Source: Aureliella helgolandensis
GTDB taxonomy: Bacteria; Planctomycetota; Planctomycetia; Pirellulales; Pirellulaceae
NCBI RefSeq assembly: GCF_007752135.1
Contig: NZ_CP036298.1
Location: 744,001-808,000, forward strand
DNA length: 64,000 nucleotides
Direction: 5' to 3'
This document shows positions 38,354 through 47,029 of the stretch, one piece after another. The notes beneath the pieces were generated by a model, which saw nothing but the letters and a program-made list of their open reading frames with translations, ran no database searches and was not told where the DNA came from. The stretch's first letter is position 1. Every line of letters begins with the position of its first letter. Both the position numbers and the translations under genes were made by a program.

Positions 38354-39550
38354 TTACAGCGGGGCTGGAAAAATATTGCGTGTCCTCTTCACGAGAGGTT
38401 GGAGCCCCAGCATGCCAACTTGGTCTGAGAAGGAGGGGATGGCCCCAGTGGCTTCGAGCGTGCCGCGGGTCTGTCCGTCTTCCCCCATGGCTTCCATTTG
38501 CAAGCGGTAGATATCTTGGAAGCGGTATTCCCCTTGCTCGTCCAACCCCAGGCATTCTGAAATGGCGTGTACGCGGCGTTTTCCATCGGGAAAACGCATG
38601 ATTTGCAAGACGAGGTGGATGGCCGATGCGACTTGCACGCGTGCGACGTGGACCGGTAAATTTACGCCCCCCATCATGCTCAACGTCTCGAGTCGAATGG
38701 CCGCATCGCGGGCCGTGGTGGCATGCACCGTGGTCATCGCTCCGCTATGGCCTGATATCATCGATTGGACGAGATCAAGTGCTTCACCACGTCGCACTTC
38801 GCCCACGATGATCCGGTCGGGCCGCATCCGCAAAGAATCGACGAACAGATCGCGAATGGTCACGGCGGGATCGCCATCGGGTGTTGAAGGCTGCCCTTCA
38901 AGGTAGATCGTGTGGGCTTGGGTGAGTTGTAGCTCGGAGCTGTCCTCAATCACCACGATCCGTTCGTCGGGGGATATTTCTGAGGAAAGGGCGTTGAGGA
39001 GTGAGGTTTTGCCCGATCCCGTACCGCCGGCAATCACAATGTTGCGGTGCAATTTCACCACGATTGCCAAAAACTCTCGAGCCTCGGCCGAGAGGGTTCC
39101 CCATTGGACGAGTTGATCTAGGTCGAGCGACGACTGGCTAAATTTTCTGATCGAGATGCAGACGCCGACCCGCGAGCTGGGTGGGAGAATCACATGGACT
39201 CGCGATCCGTCAGGCAGGCGGGCATCCATGCTGTGCTCACCATGTGCGAGTGAACGGCCGGCATATTCGGCGATATTTCGCGCCGCTGCCATGAGTGCCG
39301 CCTCGCTGGGGAATCGCACGCCTTCAGCGTGGGAAAGTTTGCCCGCTCGCTCAAAATAGATGGTCTCAGGGCCGTTGATCAGGACTTCCGATACGCTCGG
39401 ATCCTCCAACAAGGACACCACCGGACGAAGGAAATGCCGAGTAGTCTTCGCGTAGATCTCCTTAGCGTCCAAGGGGTAGCTCGCTTTGGTAAGTGAATTC
39501 GAGGAAGGATTGCTCCTTGTACGCACGACTTCGATGAATATTTCAACCAA
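38354..39550 (-). CDS. CpaF/TadA-type secretion ATPase
   Basis: This is a second ATPase of the CpaF family, 398 residues and without FHA. It shows VSEVLINGPETIYFE near residue 53, Walker A GGTGSGKTSLLN (about 183-194), the Asp box VIEDSSELQLTQ, Walker B RIIVGEVRRGEALDLV and the His box TTVHATTA. It is the first gene of the minus-strand Tad arm. Two CpaF proteins in one locus could mean separate extension and retraction or two substrate sets, but the sequence does not say which. The short intergenic region to the divergent pseudokinase gene should hold the arm's promoter. Confidence 0.93.
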   Translation of the reverse strand: MVEIFIEVVRTRSNPSSNSLTKASYPLDAKEIYAKTTRHFLRPVVSLLEDPSVSEVLINGPETIYFERAGKLSHAEGVRFPSEAALMAAARNIAEYAGRSLAHGEHSMDARLPDGSRVHVILPPSSRVGVCISIRKFSQSSLDLDQLVQWGTLSAEAREFLAIVVKLHRNIVIAGGTGSGKTSLLNALSSEISPDERIVVIEDSSELQLTQAHTIYLEGQPSTPDGDPAVTIRDLFVDSLRMRPDRIIVGEVRRGEALDLVQSMISGHSGAMTTVHATTARDAAIRLETLSMMGGVNLPVHVARVQVASAIHLVLQIMRFPDGKRRVHAISECLGLDEQGEYRFQDIYRLQMEAMGEDGQTRGTLEATGAIPSFSDQVGMLGLQPLVKRTRNIFPAPL

Positions 39551-39654
39551 TCTCAGAAATAGCTGTAACAGATGCAGAATCCCAGCGAATCAGACACAGG
39601 GCTAAGGCACCCTTCCACAAAATCCTTGTCAGTGATATCCAGTGAGGCTAGGCC
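39551..39654. promoter_or_regulatory. Divergent promoter region of the Tad locus
   Basis: About 100 bp separate the starts of the CpaF gene (minus) and the pseudokinase-caspase gene (plus). The short spacing suggests that the two pilus arms are controlled together. I see no clear operator repeat. Confidence 0.45.
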
Positions 39655-42600
39655 GTGACAGATCCACACGCATCTTATGAGTTGTTCGAAGAGCTAGGGC
39701 GTGGAGAATATACGGTCGTCTATCGAGCGCACGATTTAGCGTTGGGACGCGACGTTGCCATCAAGCAATTGAGTGAAGCAGCCCTAACCGATCCACGGCG
39801 CCGCGAGCGATTCCTGAAAGAGGCGCAGTTTCTGGCCCAGCATGAACATGCCAACATTTTGCGAATCCATAGCGTGGAACCGCAGCGTGGTTGGATCGTC
39901 ATGGAGTTGATGCGGGGAACGCTGGAAGGGGCCATTGCCACGCAGGCCATGCCGCCCGCCACGGTGCGCAGCATTCTGCGGCAGTTGCTGCCGGCTCTCG
40001 ACTTTCTGCATTCGAAGAACCGCATTCATGGAGCCATTCGACCATCGAATGTGCTCATCGACGACGCGGGAACGGTCAAGCTTAGTGATTTCGAGGAGTC
40101 GAATCTCACCGGAGAGCTACGCGCTCCCGAAGGCGCTAAGAAATATCTGGCGCCCGAGATGCTCGATGCGCAGTTTGGAAAACTGGGGCCAGCGGCAGAT
40201 ATTTACTGCCTTGGATTTGCCGCCTTGGAGCTGCTGGCTGGCCCCACATTTTCCCAGCTCTTTCCGCATGCTGCCAGTATCGAAATCAATTCGGACATCG
40301 CCTGGCTGCGGTGGCACAGCTCCCGCGACCCCCTGCCCCCAGTCAAGACGCTCCTACCCCACGTTCCGCAGGATCTGGCAGAAGCTCTCGACTGCATGCT
40401 GTCCAAGCTCGTCGACGAGCGAGAGCAGAGTGCTACGAGCGTGTTGCAGCGTTTGAGCGAACAGGTGTTGGTGCCGGTGCAACCCGTTGAACCGCCTAAG
40501 GCTGATTCGACGGCGGGCCGAGGAATTGTACCGACGAACATTCAAGAGTTGGAACCATTGAACCGGCTAGCCCGGGCAAGTATTGCAGTTCAGCCACTCA
40601 CAGCGGCGGACGACCGCGGGCGTCAATCCGCTGGAGGAAAGCAAGCTGCTGCGTCCTCTTCACGGGAACGCATCAACGCCACATTGGAAAAACCCTGGGT
40701 GCTCTACTCTCTCTGTGCCGCAATTCTATTGCTCGCGCTCGCGGTTGGCTGGAAGCTGCGACAGGATAATGATTTCCCTGAGCCGATCGCAAACGGCAGG
40801 GACTTGCCAACGGAACGATTGGCATTGCCAGGGGAAGATGGAAGTGAACCCGAGGAAGCTGCGTCTGCATTGGCCGAATCCGCTGAGACCGATGTAGAGC
40901 CAGTGCCAGCTGAAACGTTCGCAGTCGAGCGTTCCGAGCAGAACCCCGGCAACCTGCCTCAGACTCCGTTACCTCCAGATGCTATTCCCTCGCCAGTCGA
41001 TCCCTTCGAGGGCACGCCGGGGCACCCTGTCCCTCTACCAGTGGAGTTGTTGGTGGTACGGCCGGAACGGGGGACTCCACCCCGGCCTGAGTCTCCGCCT
41101 GAGATGGTTGTTGCCAAGGTTCCAACGATTACTTCGCCGCTGCTGAGCCTTGTTTCGGTGGTTGTCGATCCCACCGATGTACTTGCCGAGTTGACGGGAC
41201 CGGCAGAGTTGGTGATCGATAGCGGAGGTTTTATCTCTGAAATTAGCGATATGGATATTAGTCCCAATGGCGAGTTGCTAGCCGTCTCCGGTGAAAAAGT
41301 TGTGCGCATTTGGGAGCTAACCAGCGGGACGTTGTTGGCAACACTACGCGGGGATCGTACTCGCACCTCCTACGGCGACTGCTACGCGGTCACTTTTTCG
41401 CCTGATGGCAAGAATTTGGTTGTGGGAGTTAACGACTACGAGGCCCATGGCTCGATTCGCGTCTATGATTTGGCCAACCTGGATGAGATTGCTGAGTTGC
41501 TTCCCGGTCACACCACACCGACTCGCAAACTCGACTTCTCAACAGACGGAAAATACATGTTGAGCGCCGATGCGGATGGGCACATCGCCCTCTGGGATTG
41601 GGAGCAGCGGAAGATTCTTCGTCGCGTGGCACCTCGCAATGCCGATCAACCCATTTACGATGAGCTGCAGTTTGCTGGAGATGCACCGGTCATCATCGGT
41701 GTCGACTTCAAGGGCCCGGTCGTCTACTCGGTCCCAGAGCTGCGCCCCATGAGTGGTCAAGATCCCCTGCCATCGCATCTGCATGGATGGATCGTCGACC
41801 TGCTGAGTCGGCAATTGGAATATCCGTTTGCCAGTACCGATGATCCACGAACTTTCGAGCTCGATTTTGTGAGCCAGCGTTGGGCCGCATCGGGGTTCGC
41901 TACGGTGGAGGGGGAGAATCGTTTCTGGGTGGGAGTTTGGCAGAGTCACGGTTTGCAGGAATCTGGAGAAATGGCACCCCTGAGCGTCTATCGCGGGCAC
42001 CGTTGGAATGTGGATGCCTTAACCATTGCTCCCGAGCATGGAATCGTCGCCAGTGGTGATAAGTATGGAGAGGTGCACGTTTGGAAGATCGACGATGGCG
42101 AGCGTTTGCACCTTTTCAAGGGGCAAGGCAAGCCTGTTTATGAAGCTGCCTTGGATCGCAATTCGAAACGCATCGTCTTCGGCACCCGCTCCTTTGCCCC
42201 AGATCGATGGGGATGGAATAGCTATGGAACTGGCGATCAAATCCTCGACCTCGCGGCGCGAGCTATCTACCCTGCCGCAGCGGCCGAGAATCTTGCGCCA
42301 ATTCAAGAGGTTCCCGTTCGCGACACGATCAAGCTTCAGGCGACAGTGCCTGACAAGGGAGCCAATGCAGCGGTTGAAAAGATTGTCCAAGGGCAAGTGG
42401 CCGGCAGATATACCTTCACTTCCGGACGCCTACCAACGATCTTCAGTATCATGCCGGAACCCGTGATGTCCGTGCGAGAGCCCGTCCTGTTGGGAGATAG
42501 CCTGGGGCTGTTAGGGCTCTGGGACTCCGATACCGACGAACTGAGACGCGCCTTCATTGGGCATGAGGGGCAGATCACCGCCGTCAGCCTAGCCCCAAAT

Positions 42601-44301
42601 GGAAAGTCGATTCTCAGCGGCTCGACGGACCGCACGATCCGGATGTGGAGTTTGGAGAATCCGATGCCAACCGGAATCTTCGATTTTAAATTCGAAAATT
42701 CCGCAGTGACGCAAGTGCGTCCAGGTACTTCTTCTGCTGAAGCCGGTGTGCAAGCGGGGGACAAAATCCTATCCATCGACGGGCTGTCCATCGCCAAAAT
42801 GTACAATCTGATGCTAGAGGGGAAATTCGACTATCGTCCAGGCCAAGCTATCCCACTTCGCATGGAACGCGCGGGGGAACCCTACGAATATTCGATGACG
42901 ATGGTAGAGGGATACGACTTTTCTGAACCGATTCTTAGCTTCTACGTTGGCGACGATGGGAAGTGGATTGCCTGGACGCCTCAGGGGTACTACGACGCTT
43001 CTCCAGGCGCTGACCAAATGATTGGTTGGCATGTCAATCGAGGGCCCGCGAAGAGTGCGCAGTTTTTCGAAATCCAACAGTTTCGCAAGCAGCTCTACCG
43101 GCCCGATATCATCGACGCCATCCTGGGAGGGGCCTCTCTAGAGGAAGCGATCGAACAGTCCAATTCGAAGCTGGCGATGCAGGATGACTTCGATTTTCGA
43201 AGTCCCTCCGATATTGCGATGCATTACCCACCCACGATTGAATTCACCTCTCCCAAGCGTGGCGATCAAGTCTCACAAGATGGCGTGAACATCCGTGCAG
43301 AGATCACCAGTCGCAATGGCCTACCCATTCGCGAAGTCACCTTGCTCATCAACGGGGTGGCGGCGGAAGTGTTTACGCCAGCTACGCCGACTGAGATCGC
43401 CATGTCCATCGACTACAAGGCACAGTTGGTAGCGGGACGAAACGATATCGAATTGATTGCTGCCAACGCGGAATCGACGTCGGGGGCCAAGTCGATCTTC
43501 GTACACATGACGGTTCCGACCCCTAAACCAACTCGCCCGTCGAATCTCAATCTGCTGGCCATCGGCCTCTCGGCCTACCGAAACAGTTCACCCGATTTGA
43601 ATGCGTTTGCGGCAACGACAGCCGCCCAGGACGCTCAAGCATTTGGGCAAACCGTTCAGAACCAATCTTCAGGCCTGCTCTACTCGAATGTCACCACTCG
43701 CGTGCTTACCGATCAAGCAGCGACTCAAACTGGCATCTTGGAGGGGTTTCAGTGGTTGATCGACCAAACCGAACCTGGGGATACTGCGATGGTCTACTTG
43801 GCGACTACTGGGTTTGTGGATGCGACCGGAAATTTCTATTTGGGAACATACGAAGCAGAGCTCCAACGCCCACGAGCGACAGCCGTTTCATGGCGAGAGT
43901 TCATTCAGACAATGCATGAAGATTTGCCACAGAGCAAGCGCGTTGTCTTTCTGGATATTCAGCCTACGGAACAGGCTATTGCCTCTGGTATTAAAAATCC
44001 GTTGCTCGATCTGGCGGCTCCAGAATTGGCTACTGTCTTCTTTTCCTCCAACTCGCTTCAGCAGGCAACGTTGCCTCAGCCAACTACCGGAAGAGGCTAT
44101 TTGTCTCAAGCACTTTCAGCCACCCTTGCCAACTCCGATGCAGACGTGTTTCCCACTCCGCCCGATTCCTTGCTCTCCTCGGACGAGTTGTCTCGGTCTT
44201 GGAGTGCAGCCATGGAGCAGCTCTCTCAGGGCCAACTCTACCCTGTGGCGTATGCACCGGAATCCAGTAAGCGAGTCAACCTCTTACAAATCGTTAGATA
44301 G
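39655..44301 (+). CDS. Membrane pseudokinase-WD40-PDZ-caspase-like protein
   Basis: The 1548 residues hold, in order: a Ser/Thr-kinase-like domain (about 7-270); a membrane helix (about 346-366); a Pro-rich stretch; WD40 repeats (about 520-980); a PDZ domain (about 1010-1085); an Ig-like domain (about 1195-1285); and a caspase-like domain (about 1296-1545). The kinase part keeps the Gly loop (LGRGEYTVVY), the VAIK Lys, a DF Asp and APE. However, HRD is HGA (40027-40035) and DFG is DFE (40087-40095), so the catalytic Asp is missing. In the caspase fold the usual AGHG His is replaced (ATTG) and the DTCHSG Cys is replaced (DIQPTE). Both enzymes are probably dead, making this a scaffold. GTG 39655 is the start. 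It heads the plus-strand Tad arm. Confidence 0.85.
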   Translation: MTDPHASYELFEELGRGEYTVVYRAHDLALGRDVAIKQLSEAALTDPRRRERFLKEAQFLAQHEHANILRIHSVEPQRGWIVMELMRGTLEGAIATQAMPPATVRSILRQLLPALDFLHSKNRIHGAIRPSNVLIDDAGTVKLSDFEESNLTGELRAPEGAKKYLAPEMLDAQFGKLGPAADIYCLGFAALELLAGPTFSQLFPHAASIEINSDIAWLRWHSSRDPLPPVKTLLPHVPQDLAEALDCMLSKLVDEREQSATSVLQRLSEQVLVPVQPVEPPKADSTAGRGIVPTNIQELEPLNRLARASIAVQPLTAADDRGRQSAGGKQAAASSSRERINATLEKPWVLYSLCAAILLLALAVGWKLRQDNDFPEPIANGRDLPTERLALPGEDGSEPEEAASALAESAETDVEPVPAETFAVERSEQNPGNLPQTPLPPDAIPSPVDPFEGTPGHPVPLPVELLVVRPERGTPPRPESPPEMVVAKVPTITSPLLSLVSVVVDPTDVLAELTGPAELVIDSGGFISEISDMDISPNGELLAVSGEKVVRIWELTSGTLLATLRGDRTRTSYGDCYAVTFSPDGKNLVVGVNDYEAHGSIRVYDLANLDEIAELLPGHTTPTRKLDFSTDGKYMLSADADGHIALWDWEQRKILRRVAPRNADQPIYDELQFAGDAPVIIGVDFKGPVVYSVPELRPMSGQDPLPSHLHGWIVDLLSRQLEYPFASTDDPRTFELDFVSQRWAASGFATVEGENRFWVGVWQSHGLQESGEMAPLSVYRGHRWNVDALTIAPEHGIVASGDKYGEVHVWKIDDGERLHLFKGQGKPVYEAALDRNSKRIVFGTRSFAPDRWGWNSYGTGDQILDLAARAIYPAAAAENLAPIQEVPVRDTIKLQATVPDKGANAAVEKIVQGQVAGRYTFTSGRLPTIFSIMPEPVMSVREPVLLGDSLGLLGLWDSDTDELRRAFIGHEGQITAVSLAPNGKSILSGSTDRTIRMWSLENPMPTGIFDFKFENSAVTQVRPGTSSAEAGVQAGDKILSIDGLSIAKMYNLMLEGKFDYRPGQAIPLRMERAGEPYEYSMTMVEGYDFSEPILSFYVGDDGKWIAWTPQGYYDASPGADQMIGWHVNRGPAKSAQFFEIQQFRKQLYRPDIIDAILGGASLEEAIEQSNSKLAMQDDFDFRSPSDIAMHYPPTIEFTSPKRGDQVSQDGVNIRAEITSRNGLPIREVTLLINGVAAEVFTPATPTEIAMSIDYKAQLVAGRNDIELIAANAESTSGAKSIFVHMTVPTPKPTRPSNLNLLAIGLSAYRNSSPDLNAFAATTAAQDAQAFGQTVQNQSSGLLYSNVTTRVLTDQAATQTGILEGFQWLIDQTEPGDTAMVYLATTGFVDATGNFYLGTYEAELQRPRATAVSWREFIQTMHEDLPQSKRVVFLDIQPTEQAIASGIKNPLLDLAAPELATVFFSSNSLQQATLPQPTTGRGYLSQALSATLANSDADVFPTPPDSLLSSDELSRSWSAAMEQLSQGQLYPVAYAPESSKRVNLLQIVR

Positions 44302-44363
44302 TCAATCCAAGAGTCCTGCAGGTCAGGGCTTTCAATCGAACCCAATTCGTCGGAGTCAATCGA

Positions 44364-45056
44364 ATGTCAAGAATTGTGCTTAAAAGTCTAGGGTGCTTGG
44401 TCCTGCTGGCTGGCCTGAGCGTTCCTCAAGCGGCGCAGGGGCAAGGGATCTTCGATGGATTCCGTGATCAACTTCGCGGCGAAATTGAACAGGCGATCAA
44501 CGGGCAACAGCGTGGTGCACCCAGACCCGTCCAGCCCAGCGAACCGCCACGTGCGTTGGGAGTTGGAGGTATTCCAGGCGAAGGCGGAAGTCAGAATAAT
44601 CCGGGACGCTTTGAACCCGGTTTGGGAGGTTTCCTACCGGACGATCGCTATGTCTCACCGCAACGATCCATTCAGCCCAATCCTACGCAAACCTACTACC
44701 CATCACAGAACCGCATTCCAGCAAATCCGCCATCGACGAGTTCTCGTTACAGCGAACCACCCGAGCGCAGCGTGAACAATAAGTCGATAACGGTCAGTTG
44801 TCCCAGTAGCGAGCTTTCGTCAGTGAAGTATCAATTGCTATCCGGCAACCAAGCCTACCCCTTCACGATGTCACCCGGAGAATCGCAGTCGTTCGTGGAA
44901 TCCGCCGTGTGGCTCATTCGCTTCAGTAATGGTGGCCAAACGGTTACTTATCGATTGCGGGGAGGCAATAACTTCGCCTTTGAGACTGAGGCGGATGGCG
45001 TGCTGAAGCTCTATCGCGAACCCGCTGGCCGTCCAGAACCTCCTCGTCGAAGGTGA
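44364..45056 (+). CDS. Secreted hypothetical protein of the Tad locus
   Basis: This 230-residue protein has a signal peptide (about residues 1-27, ending near AAQG). A Gly/Pro/Asn/Gln-rich low-complexity middle follows, then a C-terminal beta-rich part (about 140-225: ITVSCPSSELSSVKYQLLSG..., VWLIRFSNGGQTVTYRLRGG). I recognise no family. It lies between the pseudokinase gene and the TadC-like gene, 7 bp before the latter, so it is probably part of the pilus arm, for example an exported pilus-associated factor. That role is inference from position. Confidence 0.7.
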   Translation: MSRIVLKSLGCLVLLAGLSVPQAAQGQGIFDGFRDQLRGEIEQAINGQQRGAPRPVQPSEPPRALGVGGIPGEGGSQNNPGRFEPGLGGFLPDDRYVSPQRSIQPNPTQTYYPSQNRIPANPPSTSSRYSEPPERSVNNKSITVSCPSSELSSVKYQLLSGNQAYPFTMSPGESQSFVESAVWLIRFSNGGQTVTYRLRGGNNFAFETEADGVLKLYREPAGRPEPPRRR

Positions 45057-45063
45057 AATCAAA

Positions 45064-46008
45064 ATGCCGGAAGCTAGAAATTCCGTGGAGCTGTTCTTGG
45101 TCATGCAGGGCGAGTGCCTCGGCCCGGCTATGTGGGGCATTGCGATCGGGTTGCTCATTTGGATCGTGCTTGGTCAAGTGACTTCAGTTCGCCAAGATGC
45201 CTCGAATCGCTATGAGCGTCAAAGGATTGAGACGTTGCGTTCCAAGAGTTGGGTGTTTCGGCAATTTGAGCCGATGGTATTGGATTTGGGGAAACGGCTA
45301 TACGGGGAGCACCGGCATGCTCCGGACAGTCCGTTCAAACGTGGACTTGCCGTGACGGCAGACGGCATTCCATGGCACTTGCCCGATTTTTGGGTAACCA
45401 AGACGATTGAGGGAGTCCTGGTTGGCTTGAGTATCTTTGCTTTGGTATCGCTGACGACTTATGGTGCGTTCGCCGCGATTGCCGGTATTACCACCGCGGC
45501 TATCTATCCTTGGCTGGCGGCTCGATCGGTAGTGCAACACTCTGCCCGTTCGCTCAAGATCTTGCGGGGGAGGCTCCCGTTCGCAATCGACCAAATCTCT
45601 CTCATGATGCAAGCTGGCGCCAATTTTGAGGACTGCTTGCGAACTCTGGTTAGTGACGAACAAGGGCATCCATTGGCCGAAGAGTGGGCCATTGCGTTGA
45701 ACGAAATTTCGGCAGGCCGATCGCGCCGAGAGGCTCTGCTCGATCTGCGCGATCGCTTGGGAGATCAAGATGTCGCGGAATTGGTCTTTGCGATTAACAA
45801 AGGGGAAGAGCTCGGGACACCGCTAAGTCGCATCTTGTCGGAGCAAGCTGAGCAGCTACGGCTTAAACGGTCGCAGTGGGGAGAGAAGGCTGCTGCTGAG
45901 GCAGAGGTGCAAATTGTGTTTCCGGGCATGCTGGTCATGTTGGCCTGCTTGCTCGTGATTGTGGCCCCTATCCTGCTACCCGCTGTAATGAACATCTTGG
46001 AACAATAG
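45064..46008 (+). CDS. Tad secretion inner-membrane protein (TadC-like)
   Basis: This 314-residue F-domain protein has an N-terminal membrane helix (about residues 16-40), a central pair (around residues 117-155) and a long C-terminal one (IVFPGMLVMLACLLVIVAPILL). Between them is the GspF-type cytoplasmic domain (LPFAIDQISLMMQAGANFEDCL, LVFAINKGEELGTPLSRILSEQAEQLR), the signature of TadC. It is the natural partner of the TadB-like protein at 29872, although in this locus the two are on opposite arms. It follows the secreted hypothetical gene by 7 bp and precedes the FHA gene by 11 bp. Confidence 0.9.
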   Translation: MPEARNSVELFLVMQGECLGPAMWGIAIGLLIWIVLGQVTSVRQDASNRYERQRIETLRSKSWVFRQFEPMVLDLGKRLYGEHRHAPDSPFKRGLAVTADGIPWHLPDFWVTKTIEGVLVGLSIFALVSLTTYGAFAAIAGITTAAIYPWLAARSVVQHSARSLKILRGRLPFAIDQISLMMQAGANFEDCLRTLVSDEQGHPLAEEWAIALNEISAGRSRREALLDLRDRLGDQDVAELVFAINKGEELGTPLSRILSEQAEQLRLKRSQWGEKAAAEAEVQIVFPGMLVMLACLLVIVAPILLPAVMNILEQ

Positions 46009-46019
46009 GGATTGCTATC

Positions 46020-46811
46020 ATGCCTGCTCGAATCGAATTCCAAGCCGGAATGCTCCGGGGCCACCGTTTTGCAATTGAGCGAGCCGTTACGCGGGTGGGG
46101 AGTGCTCCCCATAGCGATATCTGCATCCCTAACGCAGAGTTTCCGAATCATGCCATGACGCTCGAATATCGTGATGGGGTTTACCGCGTCTACAATCGGA
46201 GCGATACCGCGTTTCATTTGAGCGGCAATCGCTTGCTACCGGGAGAGGCGCTTGCTTGGCCAGATAGCGATGTTCTCGAGTTGGACAACGGCACGCAATT
46301 GATTCTGGATGTCGATGTTGACCCACGGCCGATGCCTGTTTCGGCGGAAGACCGCGTTGCGTCGCAGACGCCCGAATTGGAGAATCAGCCCCATTCGTCG
46401 GACGAAATCGGTTTGCCGGTGGCTGGTCTTCCCGCCGAGAGTCGGCCAGCGATGCCAAAGAGCAATCTCATTCCAATCTTAGTCATCTGTCTGTGTGGTT
46501 TGGGCAGCCTCGGCCTGTTGGCTCGACACTATCTGAAAGATGCTGTTTCCAGTCGCTCCACGTTGGGGTTTGACGAGATTGTAGAGTTCGCCCTACAGGA
46601 TGAGGCGATGTCGGAGGCAACACTCACCCGATTCCAGCTCGCCGAAGCAGCGGTGATACGTGGCCATCGAAAGTTGGCCGCAGAGCGATATGGGGCGCTA
46701 CGAAGCTACCTCATCCAAAATTCGTTGGAGCACGAATCCAGTCAAGCAGTGAATGTGCCTGAGCAGATGATCGATTTCATTGAGTACCGCCTAAGTCAGC
46801 TTGTGCATTGA
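46020..46811 (+). CDS. FHA-domain membrane protein
   Basis: This 263-residue protein has an N-terminal FHA domain (about residues 1-95; RVGSAPHSDICI, then PNHAMTLEYRDG). A linker follows and then a single membrane helix (about 155-178, LIPILVICLCGLGSLGLLA). The C-terminal part is helical and lacks known motifs. FHA domains normally bind phosphothreonine. Here the Ser of the SxxH turn is not present (FPNHA), so binding may be changed. As the last gene of the plus-strand arm it may link the kinase-like protein to pilus components, an idea supported only by context. Confidence 0.85.
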   Translation: MPARIEFQAGMLRGHRFAIERAVTRVGSAPHSDICIPNAEFPNHAMTLEYRDGVYRVYNRSDTAFHLSGNRLLPGEALAWPDSDVLELDNGTQLILDVDVDPRPMPVSAEDRVASQTPELENQPHSSDEIGLPVAGLPAESRPAMPKSNLIPILVICLCGLGSLGLLARHYLKDAVSSRSTLGFDEIVEFALQDEAMSEATLTRFQLAEAAVIRGHRKLAAERYGALRSYLIQNSLEHESSQAVNVPEQMIDFIEYRLSQLVH

Positions 46812-47029
46812 CGCTGCCTAGCGGAAAGGGGAGCGGGGAACGCCTAAAATAGCCTCCCAAGCGGTGAAACCTATAGGATTTCGCAGAATCCAGCGACGGG
46901 GCAGCCCGAAGTTTTACTCACGCTCATCTCGCTTGACGTACAATTGGTAGATCACAGCTGGCATCTTCCGTAGTTTCAATGGAGAGTGCCGGTTGGCCCG
47001 CATGGGTGTACTAGACTTTCACCTGCTCC

